64,000 bases of DNA from CAG-791 sp000431495 (lineage in GTDB: Bacteria; Bacillota; Clostridia; Lachnospirales; Lachnospiraceae), in NCBI GenBank assembly GCA_052117605.1, contig JBQKIT010000010.1; one strand, 5' to 3'. The notes beneath the pieces are model-generated. The model saw nothing but the letters and a program-made list of their open reading frames with translations, made no database searches and was not told the DNA's origin. Positions 18,602 to 27,385 of the stretch are shown piece after piece (positions within the stretch are counted from its first letter, which is position 1; each line of letters opens with the position of its first letter). The translations under genes were made by a program, and so were the position numbers.

Positions 18602-19426
18602 ATGAACCGGCAGGTTACAGACATTGTCAAGGCAATCCGTGAAAAAACACAGATGGTTCCGAAGGTGGCACTGACCCTGGGATCCGGGCTTGGCGGCTTC
18701 GCCGCTCATATTAACGTTGAAACGGAAATTTCCTATCGGGATCTTCCCGGCTTTCCGGTCTCCACGGCTCCGGGTCATGACGGACGGTTTATTTTCGGTA
18801 CCATCGGAGAAGGGGATCATGCGGTTCCGGTCGTCTGCATGAAGGGGCGCATTCATTTTTATGAGGGCTATGATCTTTCACAGGTGGTGCTTCCGGCACG
18901 CGTCATGCATGCGCTTGGAGCGGAAATTCTGTTTCTGACCAATGCGGCAGGCGGAATCAACGAGAATTATCATCCGGGGTCTCTGGTCATGCTGACGGAT
19001 CATATCAGCAGCTTTGTGCGAAACCCGCTCATCGGACCCAATGATGACGACGAGGGCGTCCGCTTCCCGGACATGTCTCATGTTTATGATCTTGAACTGC
19101 AGGAGCTGATTCGCAGGACGGCAGAAGAGGACGGAATCGATCTGCAGGAGGGCATCTACGCCCAGTTCACAGGCCCCAGCTTTGAGACCCCTGCAGAAAT
19201 TCGCATGCTGAAGGTTCTGGGCGCTGATCTTGTCGGCATGAGCACCGTTGTGGAGGCGATTACCGCAAGACATATGGGAATGAGGGTCTGCTGCATTTCT
19301 CTGGTTACGAATATGTGCGCAGGACTGTCGGACAAGCTTCTTTCCGGGGATGATGTCATTGAGACGGCGGATGCGGCGGCAGAGTATTTCACGAGGCTGG
19401 TCAGGGATGCCATTCGCAGAATGTAA
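18602..19426 (+). CDS. Purine-nucleoside phosphorylase
   Basis: This 274-residue enzyme is of the trimeric PNP (type II / punA) class, which splits guanosine, inosine and deoxy forms with phosphate. Visible motifs are LGSGLGGFA (phosphate loop), APGHDGRF, the YEGYD site, FLTNAAGGIN and the purine-binding GPSFETPAEIR; the C-terminal VTNMCAG completes the family pattern. It starts 31 bases after the hexapeptide gene with AGAGAGGGCAGG upstream. Role is purine salvage in the cytoplasm. Confidence 0.94.
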   Translation: MNRQVTDIVKAIREKTQMVPKVALTLGSGLGGFAAHINVETEISYRDLPGFPVSTAPGHDGRFIFGTIGEGDHAVPVVCMKGRIHFYEGYDLSQVVLPARVMHALGAEILFLTNAAGGINENYHPGSLVMLTDHISSFVRNPLIGPNDDDEGVRFPDMSHVYDLELQELIRRTAEEDGIDLQEGIYAQFTGPSFETPAEIRMLKVLGADLVGMSTVVEAITARHMGMRVCCISLVTNMCAGLSDKLLSGDDVIETADAAAEYFTRLVRDAIRRM

Positions 19427-19471
19427 TCCTGTGGATCCGGCGAAGCCTGCAGGGACTGGAGGAACGGTTGT

Positions 19472-21178
19472 ATGAAGGAAGAAATTTCCGAGGGCATGTT
19501 TTATGTCGTCTTTCTGGTGATGTTTGTGCTCCTCGTTCAGATTTTCTGCAGCATCCGGGCAAAAAGAAATGAGGCGGCGCTGCTTGCCTGCCTGTCCGTA
19601 AATTTCGGGAAAATTCCGGATAAGAAAATGTCGCCGGAGCGCTATTCGAAGGTGCCTGCGTATTATCTTCGGCATCGTCCGGAGGATGAAATTGATGATA
19701 TCACCTGGAACGATCTGGACATGGATCTTATCTATCACCGAATGGATTCCACACAGAGCGCGGCCGGAGAAGAGTATCTGTACGCACTGCTTCGAAGCCC
19801 GGCCTCCGGAGTTCCGGGAAAAGACAGGCTGCAGATTCCTGCGGAAACCATCCGGTATTTTGAAGAGGAGAAGAACCGATCTGTCCGAACAGGTCTTGCG
19901 GCTTCCCTGCATCGCTTCGGGCATGCAGGGAAGTATTCTCTGTATGAATATATGGAAATGCTGGGCGATGTCCCGGAAGAAAGCAATCTGGTCCATGCCC
20001 CGGCATTTCTGCTTCCCCTGGTTTCTGTTCTGATTCTGTTTCAGAGTGTCCAGGCAGGAGTTCTGTGCCTTATCGGCTCCCTCGTCATCAATATGATTAC
20101 CTATTACCGGCGGAAGGGACAGATTGATCCTTACCTTGTGACTCTGGGCTATCTTCTCCGGATGATGAAATGTGCAGATGAGGTGGTGAAATCCGGCTGC
20201 CCGGTGCTTTCCGAGGAAATCGACTCCCTGAAATCCCTGAAGCCGGTTTTTGACCGGTTCCGAAGGGGAAGCGGTGTTGTGCTTTCCGGAACCTCCGTGT
20301 CTACCGGGAACCCGCTCGACATCCTGATGGATTATATCCGTATTCTGTTTCATCTGGACCTGATCCGTTTTAATTCCATGCTCAGGCTCGTTCTGCAGCA
20401 TCTGGAGGAAATGGATACGGCTCTGACACAGCTTGGAAGAATCGATACCGCGATCGCACTGGCCTCCTTTGAAAGGAGTCTCCCCGAAACCTGTCTGCCG
20501 GAGTTTTCGGAAGAGGGAGGACTGTCCTTCTGTGACATGTACCATCCGCTTCTTTTGAAGCCTGTGGCGAACAGCCTGGATGCGAAACGCCCGGTACTTC
20601 TTACGGGCTCCAACGCTTCCGGAAAATCCACCTTCCTGAAGGGAACGGCGCTTTGTGCGATCTTCGCGCAGACGATCGGATTCTGTCCCGCCGCCTCCTA
20701 CAGGGGGGCTCATTACCGGATTCGTTCCTCCATGGCACTTCGTGACAGCCTTTCGAACGGAGAGAGCTATTTTATGGTGGAAATCCGCTCGCTTAAGAGA
20801 ATCGCGGATCTGTCCCGGGATTCCGGAAGAAAGGTCCTTTGCTTTGTGGACGAGGTGCTGCGCGGAACCAACACCATTGAGCGCATTGCAGCCTCCTCTG
20901 AGATCCTGCATGCTTTGGCGGAACGGGGCGTTCTATGTTTTGCGGCTACGCATGACATGGAGCTGACGCAGCTTCTTTCCGATGAGTATGACAATTATCA
21001 TTTCGAAGAAGAACTGCAGAACGGAGATGTCGTGTTCTCCTACCAGCTGCACAGAGGGCGGGCAGAGACACGAAATGCCATTCGGCTTCTGGACGCCGTT
21101 GGATTTGATTCGGATGTTACGAGCCGCGCAAGAAAGCGCGCTGAGGAATTTGAGAAAACAGGAGTATGGGTAAAATAA
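19472..21178 (+). CDS. Membrane-anchored MutS-like ATPase
   Basis: This 568-residue protein ends in a MutS-type ATPase domain: Walker A GSNASGKST at residues 379-387, Walker B CFVDEVLRGTNTIER, and ATHDMELTQLL. The N-terminal mismatch-recognition domain with its F-x-E motif is missing, and there is no Smr domain, so it is neither MutS nor MutS2. Hydrophobic helices at about residues 9-27 and a hairpin at about 178-210 suggest membrane anchoring. Such proteins occur in Firmicutes but their function is not known to me. It lies between PNP and rnhA (1-base gap to rnhA). Confidence 0.85.
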   Translation: MKEEISEGMFYVVFLVMFVLLVQIFCSIRAKRNEAALLACLSVNFGKIPDKKMSPERYSKVPAYYLRHRPEDEIDDITWNDLDMDLIYHRMDSTQSAAGEEYLYALLRSPASGVPGKDRLQIPAETIRYFEEEKNRSVRTGLAASLHRFGHAGKYSLYEYMEMLGDVPEESNLVHAPAFLLPLVSVLILFQSVQAGVLCLIGSLVINMITYYRRKGQIDPYLVTLGYLLRMMKCADEVVKSGCPVLSEEIDSLKSLKPVFDRFRRGSGVVLSGTSVSTGNPLDILMDYIRILFHLDLIRFNSMLRLVLQHLEEMDTALTQLGRIDTAIALASFERSLPETCLPEFSEEGGLSFCDMYHPLLLKPVANSLDAKRPVLLTGSNASGKSTFLKGTALCAIFAQTIGFCPAASYRGAHYRIRSSMALRDSLSNGESYFMVEIRSLKRIADLSRDSGRKVLCFVDEVLRGTNTIERIAASSEILHALAERGVLCFAATHDMELTQLLSDEYDNYHFEEELQNGDVVFSYQLHRGRAETRNAIRLLDAVGFDSDVTSRARKRAEEFEKTGVWVK

Positions 21179-21179
21179 T

Positions 21180-21674
21180 ATGCATGTGATCATTTACAGT
21201 GACGGTGCGGCCAGGGGAAATCCGGACGGACCGGGCGGATACGGTGCCGTCATTCAATACACCGATCGAAACGGCATTTTGCATGAGCGCGAGTTTTCAG
21301 AGGGCTTTCACCCAACGACAAACAATCGGATGGAGCTTCTCGGCGCCATCACCGCGTTGGAGGCATTGAACCGCCCCTGCGAGGTGGACCTGTATTCGGA
21401 TTCCAGCTATGTCATCAATGCCTTTGAAAAGAACTGGATCGCCTCCTGGAAGAAAAACGGATGGAGAACCGCCTCGAAGGCTCCGGTTAAGAATCAGGAC
21501 CTCTGGAAGAGGCTTCTGGAGGCAGCGGCGCCGCATCAGATTTCCTGGCACTGGGTCAAGGGCCATGCCGGACAGGAAATGAATGAGCGCTGCGATCAGC
21601 TGGCAACGGCTGCTGCGGATCAGATGTACAATCAGAAAAAGCCGAATCTGGATCCCATGACAGCAAAAGCATAG
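21180..21674 (+). CDS. rnhA: Ribonuclease HI
   Basis: This 164-residue enzyme cuts the RNA strand of RNA-DNA hybrids. All four catalytic acids are visible: Asp in YSDGAARGNPG-like YSDGAARGNPDGPGG, Glu in NNRMELLGAI, Asp in YSDSSYVINA, and Asp in NERCDQLA. It begins one base after the stop of the MutS-like gene and likely shares its transcript. Length is typical for the bacterial enzyme with a short C-terminal extension. Confidence 0.96.
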   Translation: MHVIIYSDGAARGNPDGPGGYGAVIQYTDRNGILHEREFSEGFHPTTNNRMELLGAITALEALNRPCEVDLYSDSSYVINAFEKNWIASWKKNGWRTASKAPVKNQDLWKRLLEAAAPHQISWHWVKGHAGQEMNERCDQLATAAADQMYNQKKPNLDPMTAKA

Positions 21675-21732
21675 AATACAGCATAAAATACAGCGGCAAA
21701 GACAACCAATCAGAAGAAGAACGAGGAATCAT

Positions 21733-22182
21733 ATGGCAGAGAACAGAGAACAGACCATTCGCATTCTGTATCACAGCAATGAAATCGATCATTTAACCTA
21801 TGTAGATGGGAAAAGTGACTGGATCGACCTTCGCGCGGCGAAGGAATACCGGCTGAAGGCAGGAGAGTTTGCACTGATTGATCTTGGAGTCAGTGTAAAG
21901 CTCCCGGAGGGCTATGAAATGATCACCGCGCCCAGATCTTCCACCTTTAAGAATTACGGGCTTATTCAGTCCAACGGCATCGGTGTGGTGGATGAGTCCT
22001 ACTGCGGCGACGGAGACGTTCTGAAAATGCCGGTTTATGCAACCAGGGATACGGTGGTTCATGTCAATGACAGAATCTGCCAGTTCCGGATTCAGGAGCA
22101 TCAGCCCCGAATCGTGTTTGAGGAAGTGCAGACCCTTGGAGGTTCTGACCGCGGCGGATTCGGAAGCACAGGGCTGCAGTGA
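21733..22182 (+). CDS. dut: dUTP diphosphatase
   Basis: This 149-residue protein has the trimeric dUTPase motifs: DLRAAKEY (motif 1), APRSSTFKNYG (motif 2), GVVDESYCGDGD (motif 3), and the C-terminal GSDRGGFGSTG (motif 5) that closes over the active site. It splits dUTP to dUMP and pyrophosphate, keeping uracil out of DNA. Motif 3 reads ESYCGD in place of the usual D-x-x-Y-R-G-E, a modest change. It follows rnhA by 58 bases. Confidence 0.9.
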   Translation: MAENREQTIRILYHSNEIDHLTYVDGKSDWIDLRAAKEYRLKAGEFALIDLGVSVKLPEGYEMITAPRSSTFKNYGLIQSNGIGVVDESYCGDGDVLKMPVYATRDTVVHVNDRICQFRIQEHQPRIVFEEVQTLGGSDRGGFGSTGLQ

Positions 22183-22215
22183 CGCAGGACATCAGGAAGA
22201 ATTGGAAAAGAAGAT

Positions 22216-22662
22216 ATGAGCTATCAGACACAGAACGAATTGGAACATTTTGTATTTGAAGAAGCGGTTGTTCAGGACTTTCGTCCTTCGCCGGGAGGAT
22301 TTACGCTTCTCCTTGATAATGTGCGGATTCTTCCGGAGAACTCGACCAATCGTGACATCCGCACCATGCGGTGCAATGAGATGACGCTGAAGATTGAGGG
22401 CGGAACGATCCGGGGACTTTTCGAGGAGGCCTATCGGCTGTACGATGCGGATTTTCATCTGGTTCAGGAATTGCCGGAACGTCAGTGCCCTCCGGAAGAA
22501 TGGGAGAATCTGCTGAAAATGCTCTCTGGCTGCGAGCTGGATGAAATTACCGGAGATGAAAAGGGATATACGGTCTGTATTCGCGGAGAAGACCACACCT
22601 ATCGCCTGGAGCTTTCCGGAACCGGAGACCGGGAATGCTGGGAGAAGTACCTGAATCTGTGA
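22216..22662 (+). CDS. Unknown protein
   Basis: I do not recognise this 148-residue acidic protein (start ATG at 22216 with TTGGAAAAG upstream). It has no signal peptide, membrane helix or cysteine motif; sequence pattern suggests a mostly beta N-terminal part with FRPSPGGFTLLLDNVRI and a C-terminal part ending in a conserved-looking TYRLELSGTGD segment. It sits 33 bases after dut and 18 bases before a dehydrogenase gene, so it is likely a real gene in that operon. Codon use matches its neighbours. Confidence 0.7.
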   Translation: MSYQTQNELEHFVFEEAVVQDFRPSPGGFTLLLDNVRILPENSTNRDIRTMRCNEMTLKIEGGTIRGLFEEAYRLYDADFHLVQELPERQCPPEEWENLLKMLSGCELDEITGDEKGYTVCIRGEDHTYRLELSGTGDRECWEKYLNL

Positions 22663-22680
22663 GATCAGAGAGGAATCGCA

Positions 22681-23694
22681 ATGAGCAAGATCTATGTTAT
22701 GGCACCATTTACAGAGGCTCAGACAGAGCAATTAAAGCAGCTGGCGTCTGCGTATCAGGATGAGCTGTTTTTCTCCACGGGTAAGCTCTCCATGTCAGGA
22801 CTTGGCGCAGCTCTTTCCGGAGAAAAGGAACCGGTTTCCCTTTCGGAGGTCGATGCGGTCATCGGAAATGTGCCGGCCAAGCGTCTTCAGGAAGCTTCGG
22901 CAAAAGAAGCGCTCCGTCTTTCGTGGATGCAGCTGAATTCGTCCGGTGCGGACGCCTATGTCAAAGAGGGAATTCTTCCGGCAGGCACGGTTCTTACCAG
23001 TGCAACCGGAGCATACGGCGTCGGAATTGCGGAGTACATGGTATGCATGCTTCTGAATATGATGAAGAAGGTTCCGGCCTATCTGGAAGATCAGAAGAAG
23101 CATCTCTGGACCGATGAAGGAATGGTAACCACCCCATTTGGAAAGCGCGTTCTGGTAGTGGGCTGCGGGAACATCGGAATGGAATTTGCCGGAAGAATGA
23201 GGGCTTTTGGCTGTACTCTGGTCGGAATCCGAAGAAGAGAGGGAAAATGCCCGGAGGAGTTCGATGAGATGCATACGCTCCCGGAGCTTGGGGAAGAGGC
23301 GGCAAAGGCAGATGTCATTGCCCTGTGCCTTCCGGGAACCCCGGAGACCTTCCATCTGTTTGGCAGGGAGCTGCTTTCCTCCTGCCGGGAAGGAGCTTAC
23401 CTGATCAATGTCGGGCGTGGAAATGTCATTGACAACAGGGCACTTGCGGAAGAGGCGATTGCCTCAAGGTTTTCCGGAATCTGGCTGGATGTCTGCGAGG
23501 AGGAGCCGCTGCCGGGGAATGATCCACTCTACGGGCTGCAAAATCTTCTTCTTACGCCTCATATTACAGGAGGCTTTCATCTGGATCTTACCCTGCAGAA
23601 TATTTTCGACATCTCCATGCATAACTACAGGGCATTTCACGGGGAAGGCGATTACATTAGCGTAGTGGACCGCAGCACCGGCTATTGCAGATAG
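22681..23694 (+). CDS. D-2-hydroxyacid dehydrogenase family protein
   Basis: This 337-residue protein has the two-domain formate/glycerate dehydrogenase fold. The NAD-binding motif VVGCGNIGMEF is central; the catalytic Arg, Glu and His regions appear as NVGRGNVIDNRAL, WLDVCEEEPLPG and LTPHITGGFH. It reduces a 2-keto acid or oxidises a D-2-hydroxyacid; the substrate cannot be told from sequence. It is separate from serA at 10.4 kb and lacks an ACT domain. It ends a likely operon that runs from topB, with a terminator-like stem over its stop codon. Confidence 0.88.
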   Translation: MSKIYVMAPFTEAQTEQLKQLASAYQDELFFSTGKLSMSGLGAALSGEKEPVSLSEVDAVIGNVPAKRLQEASAKEALRLSWMQLNSSGADAYVKEGILPAGTVLTSATGAYGVGIAEYMVCMLLNMMKKVPAYLEDQKKHLWTDEGMVTTPFGKRVLVVGCGNIGMEFAGRMRAFGCTLVGIRRREGKCPEEFDEMHTLPELGEEAAKADVIALCLPGTPETFHLFGRELLSSCREGAYLINVGRGNVIDNRALAEEAIASRFSGIWLDVCEEEPLPGNDPLYGLQNLLLTPHITGGFHLDLTLQNIFDISMHNYRAFHGEGDYISVVDRSTGYCR

Positions 23695-23720
23695 CTTTCC
23701 CTTCCGGTGCCTCTTGTTTT
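23675..23720 (+). terminator. Putative terminator overlapping dehydrogenase stop
   Basis: GCACCGG and CCGGTGC form a 7-pair outer stem, with an inner GCTA/TAGC stem, followed by CTCTTGTTTT. The gltX promoter begins immediately after. Confidence 0.4.
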
Positions 23721-23747
23721 GCAAAAAGGCGTCGGCAGGAATATACT
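23719..23747 (+). promoter_or_regulatory. Sigma-A promoter for gltX
   Basis: TTGCAA and TATACT hexamers with 17-base spacing end 63 bases before gltX. No T-box motifs are seen in the leader. Confidence 0.55.
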
Positions 23748-23810
23748 CATTCTTAAATATCACGAGACACAGCAAAGGTTGTCCGTGAGCAGAAAGGAAA
23801 CACGAAAATC

Positions 23811-25268
23811 ATGTCAGTAAAAATCAGAACTCGTTATGCTCCCAGTCCGACAGGCAGAATGCATGTCGGCAATCTCCGTACGGCATTGTATGCTTACCTG
23901 ATCGCCAAGCACGAGGATGGTGATTTCATCCTCCGGATCGAGGATACCGATCAGGAACGTTATGTGGAGGGGGCTGTCGATATCATCAACCGCACCATGA
24001 AGCAGACGGGGCTTCTTCCCGATGAATCGCCGGACCTTGGCGGGCCGGTTGGACCCTATGTTCAGTCGGAGCGTGTCCGCAGCGGGCTGTATATGAAGTA
24101 TGCGAAGGAGTTGATCGAAAAGGGAGAAGCGTATTACTGCTTCTGCACCCCTGAGCGGCTGGACAGCCTGAAGCAGGAGGTGGACGGCAAGGAGATCAGT
24201 GTTTATGACAAGCACTGCCTCTCACTTTCCAAAGAAGAGGTGGAAGCCAATCTTGCGGCAGGAAAGCCGTTTGTCATTCGTCAGAACAATCCCAGAGAGG
24301 GCTCCACGACCTTCCACGATGAGCTTTACGGAGACATCACGGTAGACAACAGCGAGCTCGATGACATGATCCTCATCAAGTCGGATGGCTTCCCGACCTA
24401 TAATTTCGCAAACGTGGTCGATGATCATCTGATGGGAATCACGCATGTCGTTCGCGGAAACGAATATATTTCCTCCAGTCCGAAGTACAATCGTCTGTAT
24501 GAGGCCTTTGGCTGGGAGGTTCCGAAGTACATTCACTGCCCTCTGATTACCGATGCCGATCACAAGAAGCTTTCCAAGAGAAGCGGCTATTCCTCCTATG
24601 AGGATCTGATCGAACAGGGCTTTCTTCCGCAGGCGGTCGTCAATTTTATTGCACTGCTTGGCTGGTCTCCGGATTCGGATCGCGAGATCTTTACGCTGGA
24701 GGAGTTGGTAAAGGAATTCGATTATCACCGCATTGGAAAATCTCCGGCGGTTTTTGACTATACCAAGCTTCGCTGGATGAACGGAGAGTATTTAAAGGCA
24801 ATGGCTCCGGACGAATTTTATCATCTGGCAGAGCCTTATCTGAAGGCGGTTCTTCATAAGGAAAATCTGGATCTTTCCGTCATTGCGGAGCTGGTCCGCA
24901 CCAGAATTGAGGTATTCCCGGACATTACGGAGATGGTTGATTTCTTCGAGGAGCTGCCGGACTACGATGCTTCTATGTTCGAGAACAAGAAGCAGAAGGC
25001 AACCTGTGAGAACAGTCTGCAGATTCTGAAGGATTTTGTTCCGATTCTGAAGGAGCAGGAGATCTTTACCAATGATGCTCTTTTTGAAAAGGTATCTGCC
25101 TATGCAGAGGAGAAGGAACTGAAGAACAAGACCGTAATCTGGGCTCTTCGCATTGCCGTTTCCGGAAAGGCCGTCACTCCTGCCGGAGCAACACAGATCA
25201 TGGAAATTATCGGAAAGGAAGAAACCCTTTCCCGCATGGAAACTGCAATCGGCAAGCTCTCTGTCTGA
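23811..25268 (+). CDS. gltX: Glutamyl-tRNA synthetase
   Basis: This 485-residue class I synthetase attaches glutamate to tRNA. It has the HIGH-type motif as PSPTGRMHVGNLRTALY and the KMSKR-type loop as KKLSKRSGYSS; the GVTHVIRG-like segment appears as GITHVVRGNE. Length and order of motifs are typical of the bacterial enzyme; whether it also charges tRNA-Gln cannot be judged here. It has its own promoter, and a helicase gene follows by about 40 bases. Confidence 0.97.
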   Translation: MSVKIRTRYAPSPTGRMHVGNLRTALYAYLIAKHEDGDFILRIEDTDQERYVEGAVDIINRTMKQTGLLPDESPDLGGPVGPYVQSERVRSGLYMKYAKELIEKGEAYYCFCTPERLDSLKQEVDGKEISVYDKHCLSLSKEEVEANLAAGKPFVIRQNNPREGSTTFHDELYGDITVDNSELDDMILIKSDGFPTYNFANVVDDHLMGITHVVRGNEYISSSPKYNRLYEAFGWEVPKYIHCPLITDADHKKLSKRSGYSSYEDLIEQGFLPQAVVNFIALLGWSPDSDREIFTLEELVKEFDYHRIGKSPAVFDYTKLRWMNGEYLKAMAPDEFYHLAEPYLKAVLHKENLDLSVIAELVRTRIEVFPDITEMVDFFEELPDYDASMFENKKQKATCENSLQILKDFVPILKEQEIFTNDALFEKVSAYAEEKELKNKTVIWALRIAVSGKAVTPAGATQIMEIIGKEETLSRMETAIGKLSV

Positions 25269-25307
25269 TGCAGAATTTCTGATGTAATTCTGATGCAAAG
25301 GAGATTT

Positions 25308-27275
25308 GTGATTTCAAATCATTCCGGAAAACATCATAGGAAATTTCCGATTCGGGGGAATCCGTCCCAGCAGGAGGCAATCCGCCACTTTCGCGGGCCG
25401 TGCGAGGTCATCGCAGGCCCCGGAAGCGGGAAAACCTTTGTGCTTGTGGAGCGGATTCTCTATTTGCTTCTGGAGCAGAGGGTTCCGCCCTCGCAGATTC
25501 TGGTTCTGACATTTTCCAAAGCAGCTGCTCTGCAGATGCAGAGCCGTTTTCAGAAACGAATTCGTGAGTTTTCTCTTTCTGCCGATCCGCCTTCACCAGA
25601 TTCTCTTTCCGCAGATTCCTTCACCGAAGTTACCTTCGGTACCTTTCATTCCGTTTTCCTTTCCATTCTGAAAGCCTCCTCGGTACAGAGGATGAGCATT
25701 CTCGACAATTCCCGTTCCCGAAAGCTTCTTTCTTCTTTGTTCGAACGATATTATGGGCGGCTTCCGCAAAGTGAAGAGCTTACCGATTTGTCAGCTCTGA
25801 TTGCAAAGGCCAAAGCCTCCGGTGAAATTCCGGACCAGAAGCGCTTCCAAAGACTTCTGGAGGATTATGAAACCTACCTGAAGGAAAATTCTCTTCTGGA
25901 TTTTGAGGATATGATCGGACGATGTCTGAAGCTTCTTCGCAGGAATCCGGAGCTTCTTTCTTCGTGGCAGAAGAGATATCGATATTTTCTTATTGATGAA
26001 TTTCAGGACATCAACCGGGAGCAGTTTGAAGGCATTCAGCTTCTTGCAGGAGCTGCTGCAAATCTTTTTGTCGTCGGCGATGATGACCAGTCCATTTACC
26101 GGTTCCGCGGAGCGGATGTCCGTCTCATCATTGATTTTCCGGACTATTATCCGGGAACCCATGTCATTCATCTGAATATCAATTATCGTTCCTATGCACC
26201 GATTGTGCGCTGCGGCCAGCAGGTGATCTGCAAAAACCGGATGCGTCTGTCCAAGAAGGCAATTGCCGCAAGACAGCTGCCGGATCCGCACGCGGTTTCC
26301 ATTGTTTCCTCCGGGCCTGCCTTTCAAAGCTTTCTTCCGGACGGAGTCTGTGTAAAGCTCTCTTCCTATGAAACCGAAAAAGCAGAATATCTGCATCTGT
26401 GCGAGGTTTTCCGGAAAATGACGTCAGAGCAGCGTCAAAGCTGTGCTGTCATTGTGCGCTCCCATTCCCAGATGCATGGACTTCTTCGAATCCTTGAACA
26501 AGAAAAAATCTCTTACCGTCTTCAGCAGGGAGGTCCGTCCGGATCCGGAAAAAATCATAAAAATTCCCGCCTTTTGCAGAAGGCAGGGGGGCTTTTGTCC
26601 CTGATCCGTTCTTATTACACCGTTTCGGAAGAGCTGAGCAGGGGGACGATTCTTCGCCGTGATCTGTTTGCCGTCATGAATCATCCGGAGCGCTTTCTCC
26701 TCCGCAGCCGTTTTCAGAAGGAGCGGTATTCGACAGATGAGCTGCTTTCTCTGTGTCCCCGGGGCTCCGGTGAGCAAAAGGCACTGTGGATGCTCTGTCG
26801 TGATCTGAGGACCATGGAGCGGCTTTCTCCGGTTCATTCTCTTCGTTATCTGTCCCGGGTGATCGGAATCGGAGAAGAGGAAAAGAAAATCTGGGAAAGG
26901 CTGTTTGTTCTTTCCGCCTCGTATACCGGCATTCCGGAGCTTCGACTTATGCTGGAAAGGCTGTCTCCGGAAGAACTCTGGGATACGGAAACGGAAGACA
27001 GCGGCGGGGAAACCGACGGTGTTCTAGTTCTTACCATGCATGCAAGCAAAGGACTGGAATTTGACACGGTCTATCTTCCGGATCTCAATGAGGGGATTTT
27101 CCCCGGGCGCCGGGCTGTCAGTATGGAAGCGATTGAAGAGGAAAGGCGTCTGTTCTATGTTGCCATTACGAGGGCAAGAGACCGGCTTCATCTTATGTAC
27201 CTTCGCGGAAACAGAAATAACCCAAGACGTCCCTCACGTTTTCTCGAGCCTCTCGGGGTGAAAACCTGGGAATAG
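25308..27275 (+). CDS. UvrD/Rep-family ATP-dependent helicase
   Basis: This superfamily 1A helicase of about 655 residues shows Walker A AGPGSGKTF near residue 37, the Q-motif-like NPSQQEAIRHF before it, LIDEFQDINREQF (motif II), VVGDDDQSIYRFRGA (motif III), LTMHASKGLEFD (motif V) and VAITRARDRLHLM (motif VI). It unwinds DNA 3' to 5'. It is shorter than PcrA/UvrD (about 740) and ends soon after motif VI without the usual C-terminal extension. GTG at 25308 is preferred because AAAGGAG lies 4 bases upstream; an in-frame ATG at 25293 sits on top of that site. Confidence 0.9.
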   Translation: MISNHSGKHHRKFPIRGNPSQQEAIRHFRGPCEVIAGPGSGKTFVLVERILYLLLEQRVPPSQILVLTFSKAAALQMQSRFQKRIREFSLSADPPSPDSLSADSFTEVTFGTFHSVFLSILKASSVQRMSILDNSRSRKLLSSLFERYYGRLPQSEELTDLSALIAKAKASGEIPDQKRFQRLLEDYETYLKENSLLDFEDMIGRCLKLLRRNPELLSSWQKRYRYFLIDEFQDINREQFEGIQLLAGAAANLFVVGDDDQSIYRFRGADVRLIIDFPDYYPGTHVIHLNINYRSYAPIVRCGQQVICKNRMRLSKKAIAARQLPDPHAVSIVSSGPAFQSFLPDGVCVKLSSYETEKAEYLHLCEVFRKMTSEQRQSCAVIVRSHSQMHGLLRILEQEKISYRLQQGGPSGSGKNHKNSRLLQKAGGLLSLIRSYYTVSEELSRGTILRRDLFAVMNHPERFLLRSRFQKERYSTDELLSLCPRGSGEQKALWMLCRDLRTMERLSPVHSLRYLSRVIGIGEEEKKIWERLFVLSASYTGIPELRLMLERLSPEELWDTETEDSGGETDGVLVLTMHASKGLEFDTVYLPDLNEGIFPGRRAVSMEAIEEERRLFYVAITRARDRLHLMYLRGNRNNPRRPSRFLEPLGVKTWE

Positions 27276-27385
27276 TGCCGGGAAACTGCCTGAAAACAGC
27301 CGATTGTTTTCTTCGAACATGAATGCGGAAATCTATGTTAGAATATACTCTGTATGAATATCTCAAATGAAAAGGAGATCAGCAG

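Noticed and set aside
18878..20911. 677-codon minus-strand open frame opposite PNP and the MutS-like gene
   Set aside because: No domain signal, while both plus-strand genes have clear motifs over the same bases.
23695..23810. T-box leader for gltX, or for serC at 9152-9303
   Set aside because: No TGGNACC-type box or specifier stem in either leader; gltX has a plain promoter.
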